Below, one piece after another: positions 34,986 through 47,373 of a stretch of 64,000 nt of DNA. The position numbers and the translations under genes were made by a program. A model generated the notes under the pieces. That model did not search any database and was not told the DNA's origin. It saw nothing but the letters and a program-made list of their open reading frames with translations. The DNA lies in contig JAESUZ010000446.1 of the NCBI GenBank assembly GCA_017311185.1, positions 744,001 to 808,000 on the forward strand. The letters are read 5' to 3'. Positions within the stretch are counted from its first letter, which is position 1. Each line of letters opens with the position of its first letter. The DNA is from Proteles cristata cristata. Taxonomy: Eukaryota; Chordata; Mammalia; Carnivora; Hyaenidae.

Positions 34986-35348
34986 AAGAACTGTTCCTGA
35001 ATAATGTGTAATGATGATAAGGGACAGCCTCTCTTTTTATAATTTTCCCCCTTCTGATCACATCGTCTATTGGCCTTAAAACGCAGTGAGTTCCGATTCT
35101 GAATGTTTAACAGAATAAAGTATTAGCTAAAGAAATCTCTCCATTATCTCTGGAATCCCAGCACTTAAGGTGGCTCCGTGTCCCAAAAATGCCAATGCAT
35201 TTGTGCACGTAGCGCACAGAGCTGTGGAATGACGGCCTTCTATCCGTTCCCGTTCCTCTGGGCCATGTCACAGAGAGGAATGGCAGCGTCTCAGGGCAGC
35301 GGGCTAACCGCTGCAAGAGCACTGTCCCTCAGAACCGAAAGTACGTAC

Positions 35349-35458
35349 TTTGCCTTCAGCGTCTCCTCCTGGAAATTCCAGTGTGGACCCTCCACCAGCT
35401 GTAGTTCTCGCAGAACCCTTCCCGGCTTGTAGGCAGCATTGATTATCATGCTAAGAAC
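35349..35458 (-). CDS. SFMBT2: SFMBT2 exon: SLED domain, middle part
   Basis: Codes [19 protein letters not shown] then [18 protein letters not shown], with the last two bases (AA) finishing a lysine in the next exon. Acceptor TTTTTTCTTCCCAACAG, donor GTACGT. The exon starts in phase 0 right after ...VLKE of the previous exon. The pattern of alternating hydrophobic and basic residues continues the SLED fold begun upstream. Confidence 0.95.
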
Positions 35459-36794
35459 CTGTTGGGAAGAAAAAAGAGAGCCACCGTGAACTTGAGTGGC
35501 AACCGTCCCCACTAACACAAGAAAGCCATGAGAGCCGCCTTCCCGCAGAGGAGAACCCGCCGGTCACACATCCACTGCGTCGAGTGACACTGATTTGGCT
35601 CGGCGCCCATGGGAAAAGAAGGGCGGTAAAATCCAGTCCCGCAGGCGGGCGTGAGGGACTCTCCTCAACATCCCTGGTTGAAGAAAAACGGATCTATTTC
35701 CTCCTAAGAGTCGCTGATGATCTTCAACAGGATTCCTCTTCAGGGAGATCAGCTACTGAGAACTTCATTTTAGTTTTGAAAATAAATTTCAAAGGGAATC
35801 GATAAGACAGAGGCAACTGATCCATGCCAACAATTCTGAACAGACCGGAGGTATCTGTAAGGAGGCAAACCGAGCGTTTGAAACTCACCTGGTGCTGGCT
35901 CGATTATGGACAATTCATGCGGGGACAGTGTTCTCAGAGAGGAGAGTGTTTCAAAACCCAGTCTGGAGATTCTAGTACCAGCTAGTATCATATTTCCTCA
36001 ACCGCCCCTTATCCCCAGCTCCCAAGTCCAAGGAGGCACACACGTGGTCACTGCCTCCCGTGGCACCCCCTGGAAGACTGGACGCTGCCATCCGTAAGCC
36101 CCAGCTGTGTGCTCTGGGAAGGTAACATGCACCTGTTACCCTTGCGTTCCAAGAACAAGGACTTCAGATTCCTTGGGGCACTCACTCCCCCTTCCATAGC
36201 AGATCATCGTTAACATGAACGTTTATGAGTTCCGGCATGTTCAACGGCTACTGCCACTGGGCTAGACAGCGCTTACCGGATGTGAAGGTGGAGCATAGCC
36301 TGTGAGTGACCCTGAGACCCCTGGGGTTTAGTTCCACAAGACGCACCTGGATGACGACCTGCTGGGGGCCAGCCCCAGGAGCGCAGGTAGGAACGGGACG
36401 CAGCATCTGCCACTTTTGCAGTTCTCTCCCCCCGCCCCCACCTGCCGAGTCCGGGGAAGGAAGAAGGCAGGCACTGAGCTCACATCACACACTGCAGAGC
36501 AGACCCCCATGGAGGCGGGGAGGGAAACACCTCACTGAGATGAGACTCAGGCATCACTACCAAAGCACCCACTGTTTACAGCGCAGACGGCCCGGTGTCT
36601 GAGAGAGGATGGAGACGGACATATGTTCCTGGGATTTTCACGTCCACACCCTCCGTGTATGTGATGTGTTCCAGAAACACAACTCATGTGGCTGGAATCC
36701 TGAGTTCATTCCAAAAAACAATGATGCTCTCTTGTAGGATAACTGAAGAGCTGATCTTAAATATATATATACACTTTTAATGTACACCTATTTT

Positions 36795-37016
36795 GGGGCG
36801 CCTGGGTGGCTTAGTCGGTTAAGCGTCCGACTTTCGCTTAGGTCATGATCTCGCGGTTCGTGGGTTCGAGCCCCGCGTCGGGCTCTGTGCTGCTGCCAGC
36901 TCGGAGCCTGGAGCCTGTTTCAGTCTGTGTCTCCCTCTTTCTCTGACCCTCCCCTGCTCATGCTGTCTCTCTCTCTCTCTCCTAGAAATAAAAAAAATAA
37001 AATAAAATAAAATAAA
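36795..37016 (+). mobile_element. tRNA-derived SINE with imperfect target-site duplication
   Basis: Head GGGGCGCCTGGGTGGCTTAG, B box GTTCGAGCCCCGCG, 'TGCTGCCAGCTCGGAGCC' and a tail of AAAAT repeats. Flanks TACACCTATTTT / TATACCTATTTT. Confidence 0.94.
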
Positions 37017-37867
37017 GTATACCTATTTTGAGGGGGACAGGGCTCCGTTCCAAGGGCTCCGGAAGTCCCCATCAAGAGCATGTGGTCTGGCCGAGGTACC
37101 GAAAGGCCAGGAGGAGGCCGTACAAGCAGTCTGGGCAGGTTTATATTTTCAGTATTAGAATAACCGTCTGGCTTTATGGTTTACTGTCCGTACGGTATAC
37201 AGAAATCAAGTTTAAGCAATAAATCCAATTAGAACTGGCTGAAATATCGTACAGAGTATTTATCAGCAGACAATAGAATTTAAACCGATCCTTTTCATCG
37301 TGTTTCATGGGGGGAAGGAAGGAAGGCCCAGAGCTACGTGTTCTTTGCTGCAGAACGAAATGCATTTTGCGACCGAGAAAAGAAAACGCCCTCCAAAATT
37401 CAATTCAGCCTGGGAACAGGCAGCCATTACGTTGTCAAAAGCATCCCATATCGAATAATTTTCCTGTGGCATTGCCAAAGCCACATCACGCATTGCCGAA
37501 TTCAACAGGCTCTCTCTAAAACTCTGGGATGGTGAGCGGAATAATCCTGTGTACACGACACCTTGGTGTGTTACAGTTACCGCTGGCGGCTGGTACGACC
37601 ATGCAGAGTCAGCCTGAATTACCGTTCCTCGCAAAATACTGGAACTCAGCGCGCCGGATCATGCCCTTGATCAGGAAGGGTCGCACGCACCCTGCCCCCA
37701 GTTAGCTGAGGGGATGTCGGCCGTGACATGAATAAACAGTGTGCCCAGTAAGCTGGCGTAGGGAGGCTGAGCCACTCCAGGAGGGAGGTCAGCCTCCAGA
37801 ACACCTCCCTGGATCTCCTGCAGCTCACGAAGCGTTTCTGCAGAACCTACTTCACACACAAGTCTCA

Positions 37868-37990
37868 ACAGACGTGCGATCGAACCCCAGCTCCAGCCTG
37901 TAGAAGCTACGAGTCCTTAGGCAAGATGTGTGACTGACCTTCCTCTTCTGTATAATGGGGGCACTGCCATCTCTCTGGCTCATGAGGGGA
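37868..37990 (+). repeat. MIR fragment
   Basis: 'GATCGAACCCCAGCTCCAGC', 'CCTTAGGCAAGATGTGTGAC' and 'CCTTCCTCTTCTGTATAATG' follow the MIR consensus order. Confidence 0.6.
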
Positions 37991-38713
37991 CCAGAACATT
38001 CCTCCTCCAAAGACGCCACTTTCACACAGAATTATTTGAGCCGAAGGCAGCTGAAAAGATACACGTGTATAAGAGCTCCCTGCTCTCCCCCTTCTGCCTG
38101 GAAGTAGGTGAACACATCCCTGTGTGCAGGTGTTTCCTCCTAACCGGGAACGGCTCCTGTCCTCGGAGACAGAAAGACGGTACTGAGATGACTCTGCACA
38201 AGCCTCACTGAAAGAACCCTTAACTTCCATTCATCTCCGGTGTATTTACCTCCCTACAATCTACCACCCTGAGAAGCCCAGACCCCGTTTCCTTTGTCCA
38301 TCACCTCTCCGTACCATACTGCCATTTGTTAAACTGGTATGTGAAAGTTTCCAGCGTAACGGCCTCTTTGGGTTTTTGCTTCCTTTGTGGGAGGTGCCCT
38401 GTGCGTGTGATATACACCATGTCTCCTATTATTCTGTTTTGTGGTCGGTTTAATTTGCAGGCCCCAGTCACTAAACACGAGAGTAGAGACTTTCCTCCTG
38501 TACAATAGGGATGGCTGCAGAAGTAAAGGAGATCACATCGTGGCACAAAAAATGTTTAAAGGTAGCCCTCTTCTCAACACTGACGTGGTCTTCATCAGCC
38601 CATAAAATAAACGGTGTCCTGTGCCTTCACCTGCTCTGTCCCCACTGGCCCATACTGATATACTAGACTTACATCTCTGCAAATCAACTCTGCTCAGAAG
38701 CTCGACTTTCTTG

Positions 38714-38891
38714 GGGCACCTGGGTGGCTCAGTCGGTTAAACGTCCAACTTAGGCTCAGGTCATGATCTCGCAAATTGTGAGTTCAAGTCCCAAGTCGGG
38801 CTCCGTGCTGACAGCTCAGAGCCCAGAGTCTGCTTCGGATTCTGTGTCTCCCTCTCTCTCTCTCAAAAAGAAACATTTAAAAAAATTCTTT
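38714..38891 (+). mobile_element. tRNA-derived SINE, shortened CT stretch
   Basis: Head GGGCACCTGGGTGGCTCAG and B-box-like AGTTCAAGTCCC. It is flanked by AGAAGCTCGACTTTCTTG (38696-38713) and AGAAGCTCAACTTTCTTG (38892-38909), one mismatch in 18. Confidence 0.94.
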
Positions 38892-40799
38892 AGAAGCTCA
38901 ACTTTCTTGCTACTGTTTTCTTTCCAGAATGAAACTTCCTGGAGAAACAGCCTATACTTTTTCAGTCCCTCCTCTTCCATTTCATTCTCCATTGACCCAA
39001 ATCTGGTTTCCTCTCCCACCGCTAACACAGAAATGCTTTGGGAAGGTCACCAATGACCTGCCACCAAATCCAGTGAATGCTCCTGTCTCGCTGGGCCCTG
39101 AAGAATCTGGCCGTACTCTCTGCCGCCCGTGCCTGGCCACGTCTCCGCTGTCCTTCCTCTGATCATCAGACACAAACATTTGCTCAGAGAGTGGCATGTG
39201 GGTCTGGGTGCAGGCAGGGTGGGGAAATGAGAGAGGAGGGAGAAGAACAGAGGTGGGTGCTGCCAGTGAGAGAAGAGTCCCCCCACATGCTGTGTGGGGC
39301 GCACAGGAGCCACTCGATGAACCCCGGTTTCCTTCCCCCACACCTTCCCTTCCAGATACAACTACAGCACTCGGAAGATGATGGAAATTGAGGGGAGTTC
39401 TTCCCTGCTCACATCATGAAATTATGTGATTCCAGGATTTCCTTTCATATTCAGCATCATGAAATGCCCCCAAAACACCTGAGTCATTTGGATCATTTCC
39501 AGCCTTCCTACGATCAAAGTCAGAACAATGTTGAATGTACAGGGAACTTACATTAATAAGAATACAATTAATAAGAAAACGATTTCCTTGAGAGTCAAGA
39601 AACGAGAAAACTCTTCAGAACCCAAATATGAGTTAATGGAAGGAAGACAGATTCTCAACTTCGAAAGTGTGTAATGGGCTGAATTCTAGTGATTGTGGGG
39701 AGGGCTCTTTGGGAAAGATGGGCCCCCATGGCAACGTGAAGAATATTCTCTGTCTTGTGGGATGTGGGGGGATCAGAAAAAGGATCTGACACAAAAGAGC
39801 CCCCCACCCCACCCCCACATGTTCACTCTGCGTCAACAGACCGTTCTCTGAACCAAGGCCTGGATCTGCTCTGAGTCCTCAAAGCCTCACTTGAGTCTGA
39901 TGCCTGGAGGCTCACTGCCCAGAGGGTGAGCAGATTGGTGTGGACCCTCCCTTCAGCCTGAACCCTCCTGTCTCTGGCAGTCCGTGCCCCGGGAGCTGAG
40001 GACTGTCCTTGCAGCCTGCACTTCCCACGTCCACGGCCTCTCCGTCTACACCCACACGTGTCTGCTACCCCTGAGCAGTGTGGACAGAGGATGGCTATCG
40101 CGCGCCATCTCCCAAAGATGAAAGAGCCCATGACTGCCAAGTCCACCGATGGCCTGAAAAGCAAACGCACTGTCTTTGCTCCAATTATCTCGTTCTCTTT
40201 AAGTAAAACGGAATCTGAAACCACTGAGACTCTCGTGCTGGAGGAGGCGCATTAGCATAAATATTGGTTTGCTGGAACTTACAATTTTTCTTGCACTCAC
40301 AGAACTGGAGCGCTTGCTTTTTTGCCTCCTTCTTCTCTTCCTGACTCATGCAGTTTCTGAACATCGGCGAAAAACTGGTCATCAGAAAAGTAACCTGGCC
40401 TGGCCTGGCTTTCACGTTTGGCTGCCAGCACCTAGCGCAGGGCTGATCTGGGGAAACCACCGTGGACTCCAAAACCGGCTGCAGGGAGGTCAGACGACCA
40501 GCCCCCCAAGACAGGCTGACCCGGAGGCCACCGCGTTTGCTAACATCCGGCAGGTGAATCGGGACCTCGTGCTAATCTCTGGAACATTCCATGACAAACG
40601 GTCTTGCAGGCAGCTTCAAAGGCACCGCCGGGTCGCCATTATTTTAGTGCCCACCTCCCTGCTCCTTTCTGATCCATCCTGAAAAGAGCAGCCCCGACAC
40701 AGGGAGGGCTCGCCGTACCAGCAACCCACTCCCAGGCTGGACGCCGGAGGGTCACTGCTCAGTCCAGGCGTGTGATTTCACACCCTGACACGGATCCCT

Positions 40800-41990
40800 G
40801 TGCCTCCGGTGTCTTCTTCGATCCAGTTCAGCATCCGAGGTCAGTGCCCACAGACGGCTCATCGGGGACGTAAACCCACCTGCCCCTCAGGCTGGGCCAG
40901 ACCTCCCTGCAGGGGGAAGGGGGCGGCTTCACAGGAGAGCAGGTGCAAACGGCCGAGGACGCCAGGGCCGCGGGGACTCTCGATCCAGACCTGGGCCCGT
41001 GTCCGTCCCTCGAGGTCCTTACCCAGAGCCGTGCTGGGAGCCCTCCTTCCCGTTCTCCCTTCCGGGGCGCAGCCGCCTGCTCCTCTGTCCCCACAGACTG
41101 CAGGAGACGCCCCTGTGCCCTCCGAGCGCCCGTCCCAGCCCTGCCCCAGCACCCGAGGGCCCCTCCCCCGCCCCGCTCTGCCGTCTCCACTCCCTGCTTC
41201 TCTTTCCCCTTTGACCGGAAGCACATTTAAGGACAGACACCGCCATCTGAACATCTTCTCTGTGATGTGCTTCTGAAGAAAGGACCACGGAACGGCCTGA
41301 CCAGAAGTTTCTTCAGAGTTTCTGCTCTGCCACAACCCCTGTTTTCTCTCTAAAACGGAGTTCTGTTTTCTAAACATATGAACGAAGTCTTTAGCTACTA
41401 ATTCCGCGGACGGCCTGGAGAAGCAAATGCGTTCTGAGTCCGAAAACTAGCTCCTTCTCTCATAGCAGAGCAGAGTCTGAAACCATGCGGAGGTCCCTGC
41501 GGTGAGGGGGCCGGCCTGCGACGCAGTCACCCGGGGGCTCCCGTCCTCCAGAGGGGGACGCCTGCACCCTCCGGACGCCCGGGCAGGCCCCCCACCAGCC
41601 AGCTGCTCCGTCCCGCCTGGCGCTCTTCCGTTCTCTGCAAAACGTGCCGTCCTCCTGCACGCATACAAGCCGGCCCGGCCTGCGGGTCCACACTCCGGCC
41701 TCGCGGGACCACCTTCCTTTCCTGGACACTGCCCTGAACGCCCACCCACGCATCCCAGGCTCGACTCCCTCTGTCCAAGCCACATCGAGTGTCACCGGAC
41801 ATCCGTCACTGCCTCCCCGTGCTCCCAGAGCACTCCGCTCTCGCCTTGACAGAGCACCCCCGTACTGTGTCTCTAGCTTAGAATGACACGCCCCCCCCGA
41901 CAGGGCCATGAAGCCCAGGGGGCCGGGGGCAGACCGCGTAGAGCTGTGCCCCGGGCCTCGTGCGGTGTCTGGCTCTGAGAGGCTGCCCGA
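40800..41990. promoter_or_regulatory. Intronic GC/CpG-rich block
   Basis: Contrasts with AT-rich neighbours: repeated CpG-containing words (GGACGCCAGGGCCGCGG, GGGGCGCAGCCGCC, CCGGACGCCCGGGC) and few repeats. It could be a CpG island, an enhancer, or just GC-rich intron. No promoter element can be defended. Confidence 0.35.
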
Positions 41991-42848
41991 CAATGCGTGT
42001 TCAATGGATCAACGGAGGGAAGCACATTCTTCGTGGTACAGTAGCGATAAAGAACGTACGTGCGGGGCCCTCTTTCTCAAGCGGAAGCACTGATATGTAC
42101 AAAAAAAGCAGAGACCGTGTTCAGAGCAGCTCAGAAATGGCTCCATAATCCCAACCCATCTCCGCACCAGGTCCGCAGTGAGGCTGGAAGCACAGGCCAG
42201 AGGAAAGCCTCCATCAATGCGTTTAGGCTTCGCCTACTGATCTGCAGGCGGGCGCCCAAAGGCAGGGAGAGAAGGGGAAATAACGGCATCAAGATGATGC
42301 GCGGCTGGGGCTCGGCCCAGGACACAAATGTCCTACAAGTACCCAGAGCCCAGGGTGCATTCAGCAGGCACCACCTACGTGCAGGTGGCCCGCTAGGTAC
42401 AGCAGAGTGGGGCGCAGAGATGTCACTGCTCTTGGCTCGGCCTTGGGGGCGGGGGGCAGGTCTGTCCTCACAGCACTTGCTTCTGTCCATCGAAGTTTAC
42501 TTACCTCTTCAGAGAAACCTCCGGTCTGCACTCCAGGCCCTCCCCCCGACGCACAGCCCGTCTCCCCTGACTTCCCGAAGCTCCTGATTCAACCCCACTG
42601 CAGCATTTCCCCGGACTCAGGGGAGGAAGGTCTACCCCTTGCGCTGGCCTGGGAGCCTTTGACGGGCAGGACCGCCGTTTTCCATCTTTGTCTGACCAGC
42701 GCCAGCCCGAGGACCGAGAGAAAGCAGGCGCTCGGAAAACATCGCCTAGAGGGATTCAGACTGCTGTCATCTCCTTCGGAGATTCTACCTACATCCTGGA
42801 CGCCCTGTGGAAATCAGCCAGCTCTGACCACCGCTGGGGATACTTTAC

Positions 42849-42988
42849 CTCTTTGAGAACCAGCACACACTTGCCGGGTCCCACGGACTGCGGTAGCTCT
42901 GCGATTCTCCCTTTGTTCAGGTAAGGGCCTGAGAAACACCTGTGGTTGATAAAAAGCTGAGGACAGCAGTACTTCCCGTTGACGGGGC
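42849..42988 (-). CDS. SFMBT2: SFMBT2 exon: start of the SLED domain
   Basis: Begins with GC completing a glycine, then [38 protein letters not shown] and KCVLVLKE, ending exactly on a codon before GTAAAG. The adjacent cysteines and the aromatic/glycine pattern mark the N-terminal part of the SLED (DUF3588-type) domain. Acceptor CTCTTCCCTGCAG. Confidence 0.95.
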
Positions 42989-43309
42989 CTGCAGGGAAGA
43001 GAAACACAGCAGACGCCTTAGGAACCAGCAAAAAAAACTTGCTTAATCCACTTAGCTGTCAGAATTACCAGAGGCACGCGGTGTATTAATACCGGGATGT
43101 TTTATAGTCACAATAGCTTGGAAGTCCTGGTTATTTTTTTTCTACCACATAAGTGAGCTTTTCTGTTTATGAGGCAGGATTCAAGACACACAAAAAGATG
43201 CTACCAACAACACAATGACAACTAATGTATCCCTAGGCAGCTAAGAAAAAAACAGTACCAGCCACACAGCTAAGTTCCCCTGAGCTTTCTACCCCAGAAC
43301 CCCGCCCCC

Positions 43310-44180
43310 CTACCTTGCGCTCCCCTTCCCTGAATCTGGTGTTTATCATTCCCATAAACGTCTATAAACTTTACCACACACACAGGTGTATGTGTATCAA
43401 CACACAATAGAAGGTATTTTGGATATTTTTAAAATATGGTAAAACCTTGTTTACAAGCATAATTCGTTCCAGAAACATGCTTGTAATCCAAAGCAGTCGT
43501 ATATCGAAGCGAATTTCAAGTAACACTGGCTCAGCTGTGATCATGTGACATTCGGCATCACAAATGAATCATATTGCAAGAGCTCGCTCGTTTCTTCAGT
43601 TAACTTATTAGAAACGTTGTCTCGTCTTGCGGAACAGGTTGTGCGCAATCCAAAGTTTTACTATATTCCATCAGTGGTTTTCTGCAGCATCTGGTTTGTT
43701 CAACGTGAAGTTTCTAAAATCCATACAAGTTGGTAAAGGTCTAAACAGAACGACCATCCATTTTCCACTTCTGTGCGTGACTCCATCACATCACTATGGC
43801 ACAAGTGAGGTTTCCATTCTCCTACTCATGGACATTTAGGCATTTCCACTTTCTCGCTATTACTGACACTGCTTTGGTGAACATGGCTGTGAAAAATCTA
43901 CTTCTGCTTATGGGCGAGAGGGTTTTCTGAGTACGTGACAAGGAGGGGAACTGTCTGGCCCTGGGGTCTGCACGTCTTCGGTTTTCCTACACACGGCTAC
44001 ATCGATCTCCACGCGGACTATCCCAATTTACACTCCTCTCAGCACGGGGCAGGAGTCCCGCCATCCCATGTCCGAGCACACTAGGTACGGCTGCCACGTT
44101 CTGCCACTCGGACGGACGTGAAATGTACCTCCCAGGGGCTTATATCTGCATCTCCTTTGTTAGGCTTCTGACTTAGCCAA
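43310..44180 (-). repeat. Decayed LINE-1 fragment, interrupted
   Basis: The L1 3' region in reverse is recognised from 'ATGGACATTTAGGCATTTCC' near 43828 to the complement of the ORF2 end near 44100-44180. A possible further piece is at 43330-43435 ('CTGGTGTTTATCATTCCC'). The mariner-like element at 43437-43663 lies inside it. Boundaries are approximate. Confidence 0.55.
43437..43663 (+). mobile_element. Mariner-like non-autonomous DNA transposon (MITE-like)
   Basis: 227 bp flanked by TA on both sides (43435-43436 and 43664-43665), the target typical of Tc1/mariner elements. The ends are inverted relatives: left TGGTAAAACCTTG, right end complementing to TAGTAAAACTTTGG. The inside matches 6752-6989 in the opposite direction. 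No transposase frame. Confidence 0.7.
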
Positions 44181-45211
44181 GTTGCTGGTCTAGCTGTGTC
44201 TCCAAGGGCCATGGGAAAAAGTGGAATGACTGCACAGTCAGGTATTACCCTACAGCCTCCTGATGTCTGCAACCACAGAAAGGGGGCTCGCAGTCCGCCA
44301 AGACGTCCCCCACCACGCCGCTCCAAGCTAACCCACGCTAACAGTGCTATTTCTGCATAAAAACCGTTCTGAGTTTGAGATGGTTACTGAATAGCCCAGG
44401 AAGGTTTGTCCTTACAGGACTTCAACTAAGAACCAAGAGGAAAGGAGGGAGAGTGTTATTTTTGTAAGTAAAAGACAAAAGGCGTAAAATAACAATTACA
44501 GACGCTAAAGGAAGAGCTGACGCAGTTCTTTTAAGAAGTTTGAATTCCGTGCAACAAAATCAGACCAAAAAAAATTTACGTCCACAGCTGCATACACATG
44601 GAAAGTTTTTGGTAGGATTAGCCAACCCAGACCTTCAGAACAAAACCACTGTAGTAAGTCGACTCATAAAAATGCTCTCCTTACTACACCCTGGGCAGAT
44701 GGTGTTCTTTCACGGCATACAGCTTTTAATCCTGGAAGAATTCAGAGCATGTTCGTTTTGGCTAGCAAACAGGATTCTTAAATCAAATATATTATTTGAC
44801 GTACAAACATGTCTGTAATCAGATTGATTGTCAAAGGGGAATTCACCTGTGTGTTTTCAAAGGTTATTAGAAGATGTAGAACTCTACACATTAAAAAACA
44901 TGTATTATTCATGCTCGGGTTTCAAACAGATGGTTTTAAGGAACAATTCAAGAGCCCACAGGGACTTAAGTATTAACCACTGGTAGAAAATGCAGGTGGA
45001 ATGGCATAAAATGTCAAAAAAAAAAAGTGCCTGATGACGACATTTTCGATTATTTTTCTTTCCACATGACCATCCACAACATACCACCTTAACTGGGCTC
45101 CTGAATTCCGAGTAACACATGGACTCTTCTGCAGACCCAGAGAATTATCTAGAGCTAGGGACCAAGAAACAGAAGAGGCACGGAGAATTTGGTTCAGAAA
45201 TTTTTTTTAAA

Positions 45212-45425
45212 GGTGCGCCTGGGGGGCTCAGTCAGTTAAGCGTCTAACTTCGGCTCAGGTCATGATCTCACAGTTTGTGAGCTCAAGCCCTTGCGTCGGG
45301 CTCTGTGCTGACATCTCGGAGCTTGGAGCCTGCTTCGGGTTCTGTGTCTCCCTCTCTCTCTGCCCCTCCTCCGCTCACACTCTGCCTCTCTCTCAAAAAT
45401 AAATTAACATTAAAAAACACTTTTT
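45212..45425 (+). mobile_element. tRNA-derived SINE
   Basis: Head GGTGCGCCTGGGGGGCTCAG, B-box-like GAGCTCAAGCCC, CT-rich region, CAAAAATAAATTAAC tail. Confidence 0.93.
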
Positions 45426-45576
45426 AAATAACAGAAAAAAATTTTAAAGTAGCTACATGTGGATAAGTAGCAAGAGACACAAGGGAATTGAACTGAGAGT
45501 GGAGGTATTCTTACATTAACCTGGAAATACGTGCATGTCCCTCTCACAAACTGGGAAGGGTGATTCAGCCACTTAC

Positions 45577-45647
45577 CTGCCGTGTCCAAGGGGGACAGTA
45601 AACAAAGGTCATGAGGTATTTTCTCAACAGGCACTGCGGATGGCAAT
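45577..45647 (-). CDS. SFMBT2: SFMBT2 exon: linker before the SLED domain
   Basis: 71 bases: one base completing a glutamine, 23 codons (LPSAVPVEKIPHDLCLLSP, LDTA), and one base (G) starting the glycine finished in the next exon. Donor GTAAGT, acceptor ATCGACAG. A proline-rich, mildly hydrophobic linker between the last MBT repeat and the SLED domain; no domain of its own. Confidence 0.92.
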
Positions 45648-47373
45648 CTGTCGATCAAGAGAATAAAACATCATGGGTCACACCCTTTAGAAGACACTAG
45701 TCCCTTCCAAAGTCCTTTCATAACTGAAAGGGACTGTCCCAGAAATCCTCGGACCTCACATCGAGCATCACTACCAGCACACACGGACAAGATCACTTCA
45801 GACAGGTCGCTCCCCAGCTCTTACGAAAACCCTAACACCCCAGTGGGACTGCTTCTCCTCAAGTGCTCATCACCGGTCAGTGATGTCCTTCTAGGTAGTT
45901 CCGGCCTTTGCCTCTTTCTACAGAATTATAATAATACCATTAATTATATTCTTAGACCTGAAGGAATATTAGCTTGCGCAGACTTTAATGCAAATCAGAC
46001 TCGTCTTCCACCTCTAACTGGGGAGCTACTGTCCGGTGGCCTTCGGTTTCTGGCGTCTGTGCTCCTGAGGGTCGTGGCTACACTAAATGGATCTTCGAAG
46101 AAAGCCTATGAACGGATGGGCCTTAACATGTGAAGCAGGCCTATCCCAGGACAGAGCTTTGTGTTACAGGTCAGGCCACAGGGAAAAAGAGGTGTGTTGG
46201 GTTTCACAGGGAGCCCCTGTTGGCCGTGTAGAAACCATAGTGTTGAAAAGTGACATATATTCAAAGTAAACCATTCGAGAGCTCAGCTGGGTCCTCTACA
46301 GCACCGATTCTCAAAGCGGGGTCCCTGGAACTCGCAGACGGGCATCACCGGGGACCTTGGGAGACGTACAGGTGCTCAGGGCCCACGAAGACCTGCTGCA
46401 CTGGAAAGTTTGGAGATGGGGGTCTGGCAGCGTGTGTGTTTTATCGAGCTGCCTGGGTGACCCTGGGCCCACAGGCCACAAACTGAGGAGCTACCAACTC
46501 AGATTTGGAGGCAGAGGCGGGACTGCTGATTCTTTTTTACGCTCTGTTTCAATGTCCTCCAGGTAAGGCTGGAGTCAGATTAACCTGAGCCGCTATGTGT
46601 GGAAGTGAATGCATGAAAAATGCCCACAAAGCTCCTATTCACACTGAGGAAACAGTGCAGTTATTACTGCATTTTGTTTTGTTTCAACTTAAGCCTGGGT
46701 ACATGCAGAAAGGCTGGCCTTAAATTCCTTTCCCTCAGTGTGGTTTTATGAAGAAAACGGAGCCAGCTGGCGAAGGGAGTGTACTGTGGCATCTCGGATC
46801 TTCTCCCCTGCATCAACATGGTGCAAACAGGTCCTGCACGGACACACACCGCCTGGTGCCCTCCTCCTTTGTAAACTTACAACTGAAATGTGGGGTGACT
46901 GGCATTTACTCAACGATGTAGAGAACCCACACCTGTTTTTTCCCATGAACTCTAATCTCAGGAAAACCCGGAGAAATGGGGGTTTCACAAAAGAGGGTGC
47001 TGAGATGCAGAGACGTGAGGCAGCTTCCTCACGCACCCCTGCCGGGACCCCGGCAGCACCGGCACAGACTGGCACGGGCGGGGGCGGCTGTGCGCGGCTG
47101 CGGGGACCCGCAGAGCGCCGTCCCCGTCAGTGGGCTGCACGCCCTTCAGTGGGCTGGGGTGGGATGGAAGTGAGACATTCCAGGGCGAGAGGGGATCCCT
47201 GAAAGAGCAGGGCCCGTGTCCTGCACGTAACAGGTGCACAGCCATCACCGCCACCTTGACAGTGCCCAGTGCTCACTGGCTCCCTAAGGAACCGGAGATG
47301 CTCCTGCCCTCTGTAGGGACAACTCTGTCAAGTTTATCACCTAGTTTTGGGCAAAAGAGACACAAAAACTTAC
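45648..47373 (-). other. SFMBT2 intron (1.7 kb)
   Basis: Contains an old hAT-like element (46298-46480) and no young SINE. GC-rich near 47.0-47.2 kb. No additional exon was recognised. Confidence 0.75.
46298..46480 (+). repeat. MER5-like hAT-Charlie element
   Basis: 'ATTCTCAAAGCGGGGTCCCTGG', 'GGGCATCACCGGGGACCTTG', a 'GGGCCCACGAAGACCTGCTG' core and 'GTGTGTTTTATCGAGCTGCC' follow the consensus of MER5-type non-autonomous hAT repeats in order. Confidence 0.6.

Larger units (their letters stand above)
27701..35348 (-). other. SFMBT2 intron (7.6 kb), SINE-rich
   Basis: Contains seven SINEs (28668, 29233, 29747, 30060, 31249, 32219, 33436) and L1 copy B (34103-34985). The unique segments 30290-31245 and 31490-32215 show no recognisable gene or RNA. 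Confidence 0.8.
35459..42848 (-). other. SFMBT2 intron (7.4 kb)
   Basis: Holds SINEs at 36795 and 38714 and a MIR at 37868. The stretch 38.9-42.8 kb has no recognised repeat, and its part from 40.8 to 42.0 kb is GC- and CpG-rich. ORFs such as 40185-40472 (minus) and 40800-41276 (plus) lack usable splice context or domains. Confidence 0.8.
42989..45576 (-). other. SFMBT2 intron (2.6 kb)
   Basis: Contains a decayed minus-strand L1 split by a mariner-like element (43310-44180) and one SINE (45212-45425). The part 44200-45200 shows nothing recognisable. Confidence 0.75.

Noticed and set aside
36900..36980. Interspersed short direct repeats as a CRISPR array
   Set aside because: The repeats are CT runs within SINEs; there are no regular spacers and the genome is mammalian.
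40185..40472. Lysine-rich minus-strand ORF that might look like an exon
   Set aside because: No match to SFMBT2 and no frame-compatible splice sites; the neighbouring exons already join in frame without it.
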